64,000 nucleotides of DNA from Apostichopus japonicus (GCF_037975245.1 NC_092564.1:22047984-22111983), one strand, 5' to 3'; shown: positions 1 through 11,569, numbered from the stretch's first letter. Numbers and translations: made by a program. The notes: generated by a model not told the origin, from the letters alone.

Positions 1-871
1 AAATCATGCCGTGATTTGGGGTGAGATCAGAGAAAACTTGACTTAGTTATCTTTTAACTGAATAGAACACCTTGGCGTTCCATAATTTTTCATACACAAA
101 AAAAGAACCTTAAAATATTACAAACTCATTTACAAAACCTCCTCTTTAATGAAGTCATAGTTTCAAAACTGCTTTGAAACCTTGTGAATCATATACATTC
201 ACCTCAAGAAAATCAAGAAAATGTGACTCGATAGCATGGTGACCCTAGGTATGCACTCCGAAATGATAGTCTAGTAAAGTACCAAAGTACTAGATATTCG
301 ATACCATAAAAGAGACCCCATAAACTATGACATCAACAAATCTTTCTTCAAATTTACATAATACTTAACATCTTGTCTTTACAACTTCATGATGAAATTT
401 ACTTTTGCATGAACACTTGAGGAAAAGAAAATATATACATAACTTCCTCAAAACATCTATACTTTCATTTGCTTCGATAACTGTTGCTGTAAGCAAAAGT
501 TGCATATCTTCAATGCTGTCTCCAAATAGCCTTCAATATAACATAAATGATGCAATGTAAATATCCTTAAAATATTTCTCAATATATGAAAACCCATGTT
601 GCTAATATTCCGGATATGTTCTAATTGCCGGGTAAACGTTTGAACGAATTCATAAGGAGAAATAAGGTATACTCATCACACATTTGTTATAAAAGATGAA
701 ACTAGGTCACTTGGTGGCGTTTTTAACAATAAAGCTTATATTGTTACACCATACAGTACAATGACTTCCACTTAATAGGTATGCAGGTAATTGCCATGAC
801 GCATTCCATTCATACAATTGTGGGTAAAACACCTGTTCATCTGAACTTAAAGCAATATGCAGTTATACATA
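1..871. other. 3' flank of the gypsy element, unassigned
   Basis: AT-rich sequence lying downstream (in minus-strand sense) of the gypsy pol region. I see no open frame of note, no copy of the candidate LTR sequence found near 7.4-7.7 kb, and no recognisable repeat. If the gypsy element has a 3' LTR it probably lies left of the window edge, or has been lost. Confidence 0.4.
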
Positions 872-1855
872 TTAACCATATAATGTTTGCAACATCCTGC
901 CTGGACTGCCTGTAATGTTCAATCCCTTTTCATGGAGAAAATTCATTATTTCCTCTGTGTTGGAATATTTTCCTACATTCCACCAAAAATCGTGACTCTT
1001 AAAGCCTGTTGGAAAACATGGTGTCTGATAGGTGACCAGAACCTGTAATTCACCCAATTTGTATCGAGCACGTTGGACTTCCATGTCTCCTTGTGGAGCA
1101 TTTGCAAAAACTTTCTTTTGCCTTAATATGCTATCTTTAACGGAAGGATATGGAATTGCTAATCCTTCATTATGTGCTCTATTCTCTAGAAAGGATGCAA
1201 CATTCATTGGCTTAGTGGTCATAAGACACATGATGTGATCTGAAGTTACCCCTGGCAAAATGTTACCAAACTCATCATGAAACTCAATATGTGCATCTTG
1301 CATGACATTAACATTTTCTGCATTAGAAGTGTTACTACTCAAAACATTTCTCATTCGAGCAACCTTTTCACTTGATGAACCCTTTGTTTTCAAGACATTT
1401 CGCAATTTCTGAATGTTGGTGATATTCTTAGTTTCAGAGGATGCTCTTACAAAACATGGTTTAAGCCTGTTATAATTGAATACATCACTAAGAATTTCTC
1501 CTTTGAGAGTGGCCAACAAATAATGAGTCCTATCTAAAACTTGATGGATCACTAATGGTCCACACCATTCTGCAGCAATTTTGCGAGAGTTCGCAGTCAA
1601 GGAAGAAGACGTTGGCTTATATAGATACACTAATTGACCCGTTGAATAAATTGCACCTTTGTCCAGTTTTGCACTTATCTTAACATTTTGAGCATCTTGT
1701 TGCTTCTTTTGTAAGACTAACATTACCCTTGACAAATGATCAAATCGTTTCTTTAACAATGCAGCATATTCTCCATGAGATTGTGATAAACCTGCCATGG
1801 GATTGAACGATAAATTTGTAAGATTTGGCGGCTTACGTCCAAATTGCAAGTTCAA
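872..1855 (-). pseudogene. gypsy integrase C-terminal part, frameshifted from pol
   Basis: This 327-codon frame continues the integrase after a frame change. The upstream frame ends in ...SPFELAIWT while this frame opens with NLQFGRKPPNL, and the usual gypsy motif (SPFELxFGRxP) spans the two. A GPY/F-like module follows: GQLVYLYKP, then EWCGPLVIHQV, then a FNYNRLKP motif typical of the integrase tail that contacts DNA or chromatin. The last roughly 190 residues are a lineage-specific extension that I do not recognise, ending in a FWWNVGKYS...GSPGRMLQTLYG stretch. It would act in the nucleus as the targeting end of integrase. The frame break means this copy cannot make a full integrase without frameshifting. 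It has no start codon of its own that makes biological sense. Confidence 0.8.
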
Positions 1856-4800
1856 ATGGGCTATAGTTACCTAACTGAGGAGAGGAAAATGTGTTATATG
1901 CATAGGCTGATGTTGGGACAAATCGTACCCAATCCGTACCAAACTGATTTAAGTTCACTTTGAGGAAATTTGAAAGAGTCTGAATGTGTCTTTCAACCTG
2001 TAAGCTTCCATGATTGTTTACACTGATAAACTTTTGTTCAATGCCCAAAGCTTTACTTAAGAGCTCCACTAATTTTCCTGTAAGAGAAGCTGCCGCATCA
2101 CTTATAATACAAGACGGTGGACCAAAGGTTGTAACTACCCTCTGCAATAATGCTTCACATATTGTTTCAGCATCAAGAGTCTTAAGAGAAACACATACAA
2201 CAAATCTAGTGATCTCATCACAAACAACCATCAAATGTTTAAATCCTGTAGCCGTTGTGGGCATAGTCTTGAAATCCAGACTAAGTCTGTCAAATGGACG
2301 ATAAGAATCAGGAATGCGAGCATGATATTGTCTCAATTTGTCCGGTTTCTTACGGAATTCTTGACAACGGAGACATGCCTGAATATAATTACTGATGCGT
2401 TGAAACATATTGCGCAGATAGAAATGCTGTCTAATGGTCAAATATGTACGCATTACACCCTGATGATTACTTAACAAGTCATCATGATATCGAGATATTA
2501 TTTGTTCTACCATAGTCTCAGGTATGACTAACTGAAGAGTCATCTTAGCATCATTAGTTTCATGCAAAAATATCCTGAATAACAAACTATTACATAACAA
2601 ATAATCCTCTGCTTGAGAACGAACAGTTCTAGCATGCTTAACATTACCTGGAATAATGTCGTGTGCAAGAAAATCATAAATTGGTTTGTAGTAAGGACAA
2701 GTTTGTTGTTGAATTTGCAACTCTTTTACATCAAATGGCAGATCATAGTTTTTGATCAGCTTTCCTTGAATTGCCTTCATGACTTTATTCAATTCCTTTT
2801 GTTTCGGAATGTGTCCTGTAACCAAATGATCAATGTTTGTTATGACTGGCTTTGGCTGAACAAATAATTCTGGAGGTGGTTCTCTGATTACCTCTTGCAC
2901 TCTATGTCTATTCTGATCCACTAATCTTGGCTCTGTAGGTTGAGAAACACTTGTAAAATTTGGCACAACTAACATGTCAGGACTATATGTATGTCTATTT
3001 TCACTCGGCATAGTAATAGTAGGCCTTTGAATATATGTTTCTCTCTTATCAGTAGAAATTACTGGTGTAGTCCTCTTTTGTGACTCAGATTGTGGTCTCT
3101 GTGTAACATGCTCATTAGAATGTGTTGCCTTAGGAATGGATGTCCTATTAACTCTATTTGTTGATTCTTTGGCTGGGGAATCCTGCTTGGACTCCTTTGT
3201 GACTTTATCCGGAAATAAATCTGGAACTTTGACTCCCATTGACCTTGCCATTGACCTTGTCATGATTGGATTAAATGTCTCCTTAGGTGGAGTTGAAAAA
3301 TCCTCATAATAACTGACCTCTTGAGCAACCTGATCTATTTCAGAGTGAAATTCCTGTGGTGCTCTAGACAAATAATCTGCCAAAACCAATTCTGAGCCTT
3401 TCTTGTAACCAACCTGAAATGTATATTCTGACAATTTGAACAGAAGTTTACGTAAGCGTGAAAATGCTGGTTCTTGTTTTGACTTAAACAATTCAACAAT
3501 GGCTGAGTGATCAACATATGCCTCAAATTCTACATTTTGCAATAAATGTTTGAATGCTGTCACATTAATAAATAGACCCATCATTTCTAATTCAGTTACA
3601 CTATACCTCTGACATGCTGGTGGTAATATCTTAGAGTAATATGCAATAATATTCTCTTTGCCATTAACTCTTTGTGTCAAGTATGATCCTGTTGCTACTC
3701 GTGATGTGTCGCTATATAATACAAAACGACCATATTTCTGTGGCATATGCAATATAGGTGGATTACACAACAACTCTTTAATACTTTGAAATGCACACTG
3801 ATGTTCCTCTGTCCATTTAAATACCTTTCTCTTACGACTCAAATGATGTAATGGTCTCAATAGTGCTTGAATTTTTGGGAAAAACGAAGCCACATAATTA
3901 ACTGCACCTACAAATCGTCTTACTGACTTAACATTGTGTGGTTTCGGTGTGTTCCTAATCGCTGCACATCTATCATGCAAAGGTTGGATACAAGCCTCAC
4001 CTTCTGGGGTTATTGAGAGCAAATGTCCCATATATCGGACTGAATTTTGAAAAATGCTACACTTTTTCGGAGAGATTTTCAATCCGTTGTCCATTAAAAC
4101 CTTAAAAATTGCCTGTAGGTGTTGTTTGTGAGATCGTTTGTCTGCACTGTACACAATTATATCGTCATGATGAGCAATACAGAACTTATTTGAATTTGGG
4201 ATCGTTGCCAAAATATCATTAATTTGCGACTGAAAGATCGCTGGAGATAAATTCAATCCCTGTGGTAAGCGTTTATAATAATAATGCTTTCCTCCATGAA
4301 ATGAAGCAATACCTGTATATTGTTGTGCATGAACACTGAGTGGCAGACAGAAGAATGCAGACTTTAAATCAAGAACACCCAAAATTTTGGCTCCAGAGTA
4401 CCCTATGGTACGGATAGTCTCATTCAGCAATGGAAATGGGTGATTGAGACGTTTTATTCTACTGTTCAAGTAGCGAAAATCTGTGACAACCCTTTTGTCT
4501 TTTGTTCCCTTCTTTGGAATGAGGAAAACCGGTGAAGTATAAGACTGATGTCCTACTGCTAAGATGCCTAATCGCACTAATTTGTCAAGCTCACTGGCGA
4601 CAATGACTTTGTCCTCATCTGAAAGTCTATAGGGACGTATGTAAAATGGCTCATCATTAGTAAGCGTAATATCAGCCTCATAATTTGGACAGTGAGATAA
4701 TTCACCATAAAGAGAAAATGCATCTCTATGTGAGTCTAGAAATTCATAAATGCTTTCTGTTTCTGAAGCATTTAGAATACTTTGTTCCACATTAATGTTT

Positions 4801-5747
4801 TCTCTCATGATTTCCTGTTCGGATTTCGAAACCAGGGGATCATCGGCTGTCAAATGTGGATAACGATGTAAATTATATCGTGTAATTTCATCACGATTCT
4901 CTTTAGAGTTTGAATTGGTTCGAAAAAGAGACGGTTTTTCGATGTCTCTCATGACATTTAGAAAATCTAGAGAATCAGTAGGTATGTCTTCTGTGACCGT
5001 AATGATATCTGCTAAATCTAAATGAGCCACTGTGCGAGAAGGATGCAGACAAAATTTCTGATTACCCATGTTCCTTAGTAGAATCTTTGTTCTACCTTTA
5101 TGCATTTTCACTAACATTCGTGAAGGACACATACGAGATATCAGAGGAAACGGTTTAATAACCATATCTGCATTTCGTGCATATAGTGGAAGACGTCCCT
5201 GTACAGTAATGTATCTCTGCTGACCTGGGTAAATAACAAATCTCTGCACTGGCCTAAGGAAAACTTTGGCTTGTTTAATTCTAAAACAGTTTGTGGTAAA
5301 GTCCAAAGATCCATTCAATTCCTTCAGAGTTTGACTACCTAATATTAAGTCAATACCTGTCAGGTTTGCAGCAATTAAAGCAGAAAGCTGAAATTCATGA
5401 CCTTGAATTTTGACCTGGAATGTTATCGTGCTATACGCATGAATAAACTGACCATTACCCAACTTTAGGTTTACTACATCAACTGAGACTGGTTGTATAG
5501 AGGATAAATACTTTGAATTTTGCACTGTAGAAGAAGAAATGATAGAGCGTGTCGCTCCACTATCAAACAACAATGAAATTCCTTTACCATCATGTAAAGT
5601 ACCTCTTACAAAATTACGTGTGTCCAGTTGAATATCCACATTACGGTCGTTACCTGTATATCTAGAACTAGGAATATTACTATTCTTCCAAATATTATTT
5701 GCTTTACGTTTCGATCTTCCCTTACTTGGTACATTGTCTGGAGTCAC
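1833..5747 (-). CDS. gypsy Pol polyprotein: protease, RT, RNase H, integrase core
   Basis: An uninterrupted 1,304-codon frame. A retropepsin motif LLFDSGATRSII lies near residue 60. An RT domain follows, with GLNLSPAIFQ and the catalytic box read as AHHDDIIVYS near residue 525. The RNase H has SD in VLYSDTS and AYVDHSA (about 680-790). The integrase HHCC finger (H and H near 1087, CLRC near 1127) is followed by the D,D,E core in SLDFK, IISDAAA and QVERH. The RT box is HHDD rather than the usual YxDD. The frame is open upstream of 5747 with no clear ATG, so pol is probably reached from gag by a frameshift. It stops inside the integrase at 1833, where the rest continues in another frame. Product: element replication and integration in the cytoplasm and nucleus. 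Confidence 0.9.
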   Translation of the reverse strand: MTPDNVPSKGRSKRKANNIWKNSNIPSSRYTGNDRNVDIQLDTRNFVRGTLHDGKGISLLFDSGATRSIISSSTVQNSKYLSSIQPVSVDVVNLKLGNGQFIHAYSTITFQVKIQGHEFQLSALIAANLTGIDLILGSQTLKELNGSLDFTTNCFRIKQAKVFLRPVQRFVIYPGQQRYITVQGRLPLYARNADMVIKPFPLISRMCPSRMLVKMHKGRTKILLRNMGNQKFCLHPSRTVAHLDLADIITVTEDIPTDSLDFLNVMRDIEKPSLFRTNSNSKENRDEITRYNLHRYPHLTADDPLVSKSEQEIMRENINVEQSILNASETESIYEFLDSHRDAFSLYGELSHCPNYEADITLTNDEPFYIRPYRLSDEDKVIVASELDKLVRLGILAVGHQSYTSPVFLIPKKGTKDKRVVTDFRYLNSRIKRLNHPFPLLNETIRTIGYSGAKILGVLDLKSAFFCLPLSVHAQQYTGIASFHGGKHYYYKRLPQGLNLSPAIFQSQINDILATIPNSNKFCIAHHDDIIVYSADKRSHKQHLQAIFKVLMDNGLKISPKKCSIFQNSVRYMGHLLSITPEGEACIQPLHDRCAAIRNTPKPHNVKSVRRFVGAVNYVASFFPKIQALLRPLHHLSRKRKVFKWTEEHQCAFQSIKELLCNPPILHMPQKYGRFVLYSDTSRVATGSYLTQRVNGKENIIAYYSKILPPACQRYSVTELEMMGLFINVTAFKHLLQNVEFEAYVDHSAIVELFKSKQEPAFSRLRKLLFKLSEYTFQVGYKKGSELVLADYLSRAPQEFHSEIDQVAQEVSYYEDFSTPPKETFNPIMTRSMARSMGVKVPDLFPDKVTKESKQDSPAKESTNRVNRTSIPKATHSNEHVTQRPQSESQKRTTPVISTDKRETYIQRPTITMPSENRHTYSPDMLVVPNFTSVSQPTEPRLVDQNRHRVQEVIREPPPELFVQPKPVITNIDHLVTGHIPKQKELNKVMKAIQGKLIKNYDLPFDVKELQIQQQTCPYYKPIYDFLAHDIIPGNVKHARTVRSQAEDYLLCNSLLFRIFLHETNDAKMTLQLVIPETMVEQIISRYHDDLLSNHQGVMRTYLTIRQHFYLRNMFQRISNYIQACLRCQEFRKKPDKLRQYHARIPDSYRPFDRLSLDFKTMPTTATGFKHLMVVCDEITRFVVCVSLKTLDAETICEALLQRVVTTFGPPSCIISDAAASLTGKLVELLSKALGIEQKFISVNNHGSLQVERHIQTLSNFLKVNLNQFGTDWVRFVPTSAYAYNTFSSPQLGNYSPFELAIWT

Positions 5748-5776
5748 TGTATGATGAGTGCAATCATAAGTGCTCC

Positions 5777-6727
5777 CTAATGAAAATTCTGTGTTGGTAC
5801 TCTCTTTACATTAGCCTCTATTTCATGGCTTAGGCGAATTTGACAATATCGTGCAAAATGACCTCGATTTTGGCAGTAGTAACATGTAATTGAAGGATTA
5901 AACCATGGTAACTTTCTCCTGTTATTATTCTGACTTGTCCTAGGACCACGAGAATCACGAGAACTATATCTTTGCCTCATATCTTTAGGATTGTCTTGCG
6001 ATTCTGACCTACGTGACTGATCAAACTTGGTCTCTAACTCCTGAATTTTATTACACAACTCGTGTATCTCAGAAGATGCAGAAATAGTAGGAGTCTGAAC
6101 AGAAGATGCTTTGTTGTGCATTGCCATAAATAGTTCGGAAGAAGCTGTGGGTTGACTTTGGATTTGTAAGTCAAAATAACATTACACTTTCATGACCAAA
6201 TCTGCAATTGTTGCTTGTGGTGATGCAGACATTAACACTGCTGAGCGGCATTGAAAAGGCAGGGTCGAGATGAATTTATCTCTAATTTGGTCCTCGCCAT
6301 AACTTAATTGTGCTGCAGCTTTGGAAATTTTGGCCAAATGAGCTTGAGCTGTATCACCTGGCGTATAGCTTAATGCGTGAAATGCCTGTGATTTAGCGTA
6401 GGAAGAAGTGCCTGGACTGAAACGAGCAAGGAATTGCTTGCGCAGATCAGCAATAGTTGAAAAATTTTTGTTTTCAATCCAGAGTCTGGCTTGGCCTTTT
6501 AGTGTTCGCTTAAATATGCGACATATTTCAATAAATTCTTCCTCTACAGGGGGGGTTTGGGACGGCAATTTATGCAACTCTAAATAATCTTCAAATCCCA
6601 AATAATGAGCTTCGGCTAAATCTGCATCAACTACATCGCCCTGAAATCGTGATGGCAAAAAATCAGTGGGCCTATGTTTCTGCATAACATTAACAGAGGT
6701 CGAAGTTTCCTGTTCACTGACGGACAT
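5777..6727 (-). pseudogene. gypsy gag, split by an in-frame stop
   Basis: Two minus-strand frames in the same phase (6727-6182 and 6127-5777) are separated by one TAA at 6182-6184, so this is one Gag with a nonsense mutation. The first half, starting at ATG 6727 (MSVSEQETSTSV), is a capsid-like retrotransposon gag domain with the stretch EEEFIEICRIFKRTLKGQARLWIEN. The second half is a basic, Ser/Arg-rich linker and one CCHC knuckle CYYCQNRGHFARYC, the nucleocapsid RNA-binding motif. Pol begins in another frame just past its end. The length (about 316 codons) is normal for a Ty3-type Gag. Confidence 0.85.
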
Positions 6728-7799
6728 TATGCCGCATACAATTAGGCTAGTTACGAGTTTACAACATGAGCCTTTACTTAATTGAACACACTATCGACCG
6801 TTATTAAATACAAATAACAAATATGCAATACATGGACACGTTTAAAATAACTTATCGGTACACTCTGATCTCAAATAGGGGTTTGGGATACAAATTGGCA
6901 TGATTTCACTCACCCTTAAGTTTAACTAAGAACTGGTATAGTGGAACTGCAAACGATGATTGAAGTCCCTCGGTCAGCAGTAGTAGTTGCGGCAGGTAGT
7001 AGCAGGTAGTAGCAGTAGCAGGTGGGCCTACATCTCGTAAGGTGCAGATTCGTTCGCCGTTGACATCGGGTAGAGTCTAGGCTTAGATCGCGAAAATGTT
7101 CAGTTCTGATGTTTAGAGCTGTAGTATTCTACGTACTAGTTGCGCGAATGTTCAAACGCGAACTGCATGCTGGGTTGATTAACGTTAGTGTACAGATCAG
7201 TGGTTCCGGTGTACAGACTTAGGCTAGTATAGGCTGACTTCCATCGCAGAGTGTGTCCGTTAGGCTAGGACGTGAACATACGTTGTGTTCCTCGTTAGGT
7301 CTTCGGGCCAAAAAAATCCTTCTGTTCGTTATTGAACGTAACGAACGAAAGTTGTGAAAAGTTCCGTTACCGTTTTGTTCCTGAAGAAAGCAACCGATCT
7401 CCACCATGTAATATTGTGACGAGCCCGGCTCCTCCGATAGTAAAACTATATCGGGACTCGCGATAGAAAGGTACTGGGATATCTTGATGCCGTTTTTATG
7501 CTTCTTCAGGAGATGTCTCGAACGGAAGAAAACAATGAGTTCACAGAAAAACAATTTGACGAGATAGGATTTGATTAATGATTCGGTATAATTTCTTCTC
7601 TGTCGATTCTCTTTACAAATAAAACTAAATTACAATGATTTGACTTGACTTGACTCCGTCAATTAAACAATTAGGAGTGATGAACTTTCGGCGGAGTGAT
7701 AAATTTGCTGATCAAGTCATAAACTTTGCTGACGGAGTCCCCAAACTTTCGGCCTCCTTTTACTTTTATACCTTACTTCTACAAAATCCCTCTGCGCAC
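6728..7799 (-). other. probable gypsy leader and candidate 5' LTR
   Basis: Sequence upstream of gag on the minus strand. It has a GTAGTAGCAG-rich patch near 6985-7020. At about 7410-7430 the minus strand reads GGCTCGTCACA followed by a TTACATGGTGGAG stretch, which looks like an LTR end followed by a primer-binding-like sequence. If so, the 5' LTR lies at about 7425-7740. An inverted pair GACTCCGTCA (7652-7661) and TGACGGAGTC (7730-7739) sits at its far edge. I could not find a second copy in 1-871, so the LTR call is inference. A 111-codon minus frame at 7219-7554 has no recognisable domain. Confidence 0.35.
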
Positions 7800-7839
7800 A
7801 ATCAGTAGGCAGCCAATAACCTGACCATCCTGTATTAAC

Positions 7840-9021
7840 TTAACGATATAAAAATAAGTGCGCTGGCACTGATCTGCCCAGATTGGTTGGGAGTTTGGAA
7901 GTCCATCCCCTTTCTATGGAAACATCCATACCACGTGAGAGAACCTTCTCGAATGTTCCACAGACATAATGGAATCTATTTTGGGAAAAGGCCCTGTACC
8001 AAGATTCAATAAGATAGTTAAAAACTTCTCGTGGGAAAACTGAATCCATGACCTAGATAAATACATGAGAGGCCTGTAAGGTGTCTCGATGGAGTTTTTC
8101 GGTAACATCAAAGAGATGGTATCACTATTTCATAACAACAAGTCACGTCGTCTGCGTATTGCAAACATTTTACAGATTTCCCTTTTCCTCCAGGTATGTA
8201 AAGACCTCGGATATCCCGTGACTTCTCTATGTATCTATAGCTAACGGTTAAAAAAATAAAACATACAAGGCTGGGGACAGAGGACAGCCTTGACGAACTC
8301 CCCGATGAATGAATATATCATCTGTGAGACTACCGTTTACATTGACCAGACTTTTGATATTTGTGTACAGAACTTTGACCCATTGAAGAAACGTAATTCC
8401 AAATTTCATTTTTAATAAAACTTTAAACATAAAAGCCCAATTGACTTTGTCAAAAGCATTGTGCTGATCTACAGATATTAGAGCACATGGATTACCTTTC
8501 ATATTAGAATACTCAATAATATCACGAACCGTGGCCAAAATAGTATGAATGCTACGGCCAGGCACAGAACACGTTTGAAAATCATTAAAAATTTTAGACA
8601 TAACTGTTGACAATCTTGCTTGCAAAGTCTTCGCTAACAGCTTATAATCAGTATTTAGTAGACTAATTGGTCTACGATTGCCTGGGTCCAAAGGATCACC
8701 ATCTTTCTTAAGCAAACTTATAATAGCAGTTCTCTGCGACTCCCTATTGAACCCGTTACTGAAAACATCTAACAAATCTTCTCCAACTAAGTCAAAGAAA
8801 GTAATATAAAATTCACAGGGGAGCCCATCGCTTCCCGGGGACTTGCCATGGGCCATAGAAACTAGGACCTTCTTAATCCCGGTTAGCTCAAGAGGCCTTT
8901 CTAACGTTTCACACTCTTCCTTAGATAAAGCGTTTTTAACGCAGTCCAAGAACTCGTTTTGGCATTGCTCGTCTACACTAATCTCCTTTTTATATAAATT
9001 GCTATAAAACCCATGAAACAC
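7840..9021 (-). pseudogene. Tx1-type LINE reverse transcriptase
   Basis: The minus-strand frame from 9021 carries AHGKSPGSDGLPCEFY, RRPISLLNTDYKLLAKTLQARL, the active-site block ISVDQHNAFDKVNW (the SVDQ...AFD form typical of Tx1-like LINEs) and GVRQGCPLSPALYVL. This frame stops at 8248. The catalytic QYADDVT lies beyond it in a shifted frame at about 8140-8160, and weak similarity runs on to about 7840. The function would be target-primed reverse transcription in the nucleus. Frameshifts make it non-functional. Confidence 0.88.
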
Positions 9022-10188
9022 TGTTAACAGACCACTCTACCTCTGGAATCCCGTATACTATCAATTGTTTTGCACTTTGCACGTGCGTGTTCTCGTTTAT
9101 AAAAGGTGCAGACGGTCGCTCCCCCTCTTCAACAAACCTGGCTCTAGCCCGAATTATGGCCCCTCTGCTTTGCTCTCTTAAGATACGATCAATCTCAGCC
9201 CTGTTCCCAGTAATACAAGTTTCCTTTAGCTGAGCTAACTTTTGTCGTCTCTCCCTCGCACGACGAATACCATGGGTGATCATTAAATCCCTAATTCTTC
9301 TCTTTATTTCTTCCCACCAATCTTAAATTGACTCAAATCATGACTTTAAATTACCCCAAAGAGCATAATAGAACTCTAACTCTTTACAAAAGTCTATATC
9401 CTTTAGAATAGAAACATTGCACTTCCAAAGGCCCTGGCCTTTGTTTGGAGCACAAGGGATAACAATAGAAACCCCAATGGCATTGTGGTCAGAGTAAATA
9501 CTGGGAATACAACAAGAATCTGCAAAGGCCATATCCTTTGGAATGTAAATCCTATCAAGCCTGCTGCTTTGGACTTGACCCGGGTTTTTCCAGGTAACTC
9601 CTGCTTGTGTTGGATAAGATACCCTCCACGAATCGATCAAATTACTAAAAGATAACAAAGACTCCAACTCATTTCGACCCACAAAACAAGAATAAAAAGG
9701 CGAGTTCACCAATCTGTCCTGATCCTCCATAATACAGTTAAAATCCCCTCCTAATATAATAGGTTCTCTTCACCGCGTGTAAGTACTCATATTATTGAAA
9801 AAACATCGCCTTTCTGACCCGGAATTGGGTGCATAAATGTTACAGATACGTAATGAAAAGCTGGAGAAAGTACACAGAACAGAAATACAACGCCCGATAT
9901 CGTCATGGCGGATCTGAGAATAAGTACATTTCAATTTATCGGAAAGGCGATCAGAACCCCACATGAATGTACCGAATAAGAAGGAGAAAAGAAAATCTTC
10001 CCCTTCCAGCTATTTTTAAAACCATCAAAATCATTTTCTCTCAGATAAGTTTCTTGCATTAATACAATATCTACATTCAAGAGTTTTACCCACTCTGTTA
10101 TACGAGCTCGTTTTACCGAATCTCGCAAGCCCCTTACATTTATACTCAGTGTAGATACGTTACAATTAGAATTACGACTCATATCCAT
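9002..10188 (-). pseudogene. Tx1-type LINE AP-endonuclease and linker, three-way broken
   Basis: Minus-strand fragments in changing frames. 10188 onward has LSINVRGLRDSVKRARI and DIVLMQETYL, the start of an exonuclease-endonuclease-phosphatase fold. 9964-9770 has LRICNIYAPNSG. 9730-9338 has SRLDRIYIP and YSDHNAIGVS, the catalytic SDH motif. 9283-9002 is the basic linker with RARARFVEEGERPSAPFI that joins EN to RT in this family. The enzyme nicks target DNA to prime reverse transcription. At least two frame changes separate the pieces, so no intact protein results. Confidence 0.85.
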
Positions 10189-10283
10189 TTATAAAAAATA
10201 TTTGTCGAAAAACGCTGTACCATGCTGAAGTACATAACTTGGATGTTCGTTAGCCAAATGGATTATCCAATCTTTTGGATCAC

Positions 10284-11569
10284 TCATGACCCCCTTACAC
10301 CTTTCACTGGGCATGTGAATTTACCCGGTTTTGCACCGGCGTGCTGTTCCTCTAAGTGAACCACAATATCTTCAAAAGAATGAAAGGCCTCTTGACAACG
10401 TGGCTGAACACATGATATCCAATTTGCTTTCCCTGACCAAATATTGCACTGTTCTACTCTCTCTTTAGCCCTCTGTAGGGCACTGCTTCCATCCCGACTC
10501 TGGGACCGCTGACCACGTCCGATAGGAGATTCTCTCCTACTTCGCGCAGAACGTTTTGGTGTAATCCAGGCGTCATCCTTGTCATCCGTCTGGTCCGCCT
10601 TACGCTTTGATTCTTTCGAATTTGGCACAGGGACTTCCATTGCCTCCACCTCTGTAACGGGGGTTTCCACCGAACACTCCGCAGTAGTTGTGGCCGGGGT
10701 ATCGTGTTCACCCACCACATCTTCCGCCTCACTCTCCACTTGCGCATCTCCATTATCTCTGTCCTTACCGCGTAGGTAACCGGTTGACATTGATCTTGTA
10801 AGGGCTTAGGCCCTCCCAACTCTTTTGTAACATGATTATCGCATTCGGCCCACTCCGATGACTGGGGTCTGACTTTATTCGCGAATGATATCGGGGAATC
10901 CCGATACATATGGCCAGACTTTCCGCATGTCTGGCAAGAAACTGGTGCTTCACAATTCTTTGAGGTGTGACCTAGCTTAAGGCAGTTAAAACATCTCACC
11001 TCCTGACATTCACTAGCGATATGACCTTCTTTGTCACATTTCAGGCACGTTCTTGGCTGGCCACTGTATCGGATCCAGCAGTTTCGACTTCCCAACTTTA
11101 ACGAAGAAGGTATGTCCTTCTCCAGTTCCACCTTGTACTGTCTGGTACCATTGAATAGTCCATGAAACTCACGGTATTCCTGGAACCTGGAGCCGCAAAC
11201 CTTTCCACACTTTCCTAGAATAAAACGGACCACGTTATCGTCCAGTTCAAATGGCACGTATAAAACTGTGACAATTTTCACCTGATAAGTATATGATGTC
11301 GATGTAACACCGTTCAGTCCACACAAAACTGGCATAAACTGCCGCTTTAGATCATCCGTCTTAAAGGTAACATCAAACTCTCTTTTCAGTAAACTCTGAA
11401 CAGTCACCAAATGTTTCTTTGCAGATATACCAATGCCTTTCATAGTGTTGTCCTCATCAAAGTTCATCAGTACAGACTGCGAGCGAATCAAATCCGCTGA
11501 CATTTTCAAAATGTAGAGAACGACAAACCAATAAAGTAATATATAAGCGCTGAAAGTTGCACAAAGCAA
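10284..11569 (-). pseudogene. Tx1-type LINE ORF1 (CCHC knuckles plus C2H2 finger)
   Basis: The minus frame from 11569 has an N-terminal RNA-binding-like region, then CLKCDKEGHIASEC, CFNCLKLGHTSKNC and a third knuckle CQTCGKSGHMYRDS that has lost its last Cys. Near 10780 the reading shifts to another frame (10790-10284). That frame gives an acidic stretch, a basic stretch (TPKRSARSRRES) and a C2H2 finger (CVQPRCQEAF...HLEEQH). Knuckles followed by a C2H2 finger fit ORF1 proteins of Tx1-like LINEs, which package the element RNA. One frameshift disables this copy. The first ATG is uncertain because the N-terminal hydrophobic residues may be read-through of the leader. Confidence 0.8.

Larger units (their letters stand above)
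872..6727 (-). mobile_element. Ty3/gypsy-type LTR retrotransposon, internal region (decayed)
   Basis: Minus-strand coding in the order Gag, zinc knuckle, protease, reverse transcriptase, RNase H, integrase zinc finger, integrase core, integrase C-terminal module. The RT-RNaseH-IN order is the Ty3/gypsy arrangement; Copia has IN before RT. There is no envelope-like frame after integrase. At least two lesions are visible: an in-frame stop in gag (6182-6184) and a frameshift in the integrase near 1840-1855. Pol is in a different frame from gag, which is normal for many Ty3 elements. LTRs could not be paired inside the window. The protein is long and well preserved, so the copy is not very old. 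Confidence 0.9.
7800..11569 (-). mobile_element. L1/Tx1-type LINE (minus), decayed
   Basis: Minus-strand order is ORF1 with CCHC knuckles (11569-10284), AP-type endonuclease (10188-9338), linker (9283-9002) and reverse transcriptase (9021 to about 7840). This is the two-ORF layout of the L1/Tx1 group. Several frameshifts and stops break ORF2, so the copy is dead. The 3' end of ORF2 is missing: coding similarity fades near 7840, and the presumed gypsy LTR lies just beyond, so the LINE was 3'-truncated or the gypsy landed on it. Three other Tx1-type copies occur at 16.8-29 kb. Confidence 0.88.

Noticed and set aside
1-871. 3' LTR of the gypsy element
   Set aside because: No stretch matches the candidate 5' LTR at 7425-7740 by eye.
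10579-10779. Plus-strand 66-codon frame
   Set aside because: Antisense shadow of the LINE ORF1.
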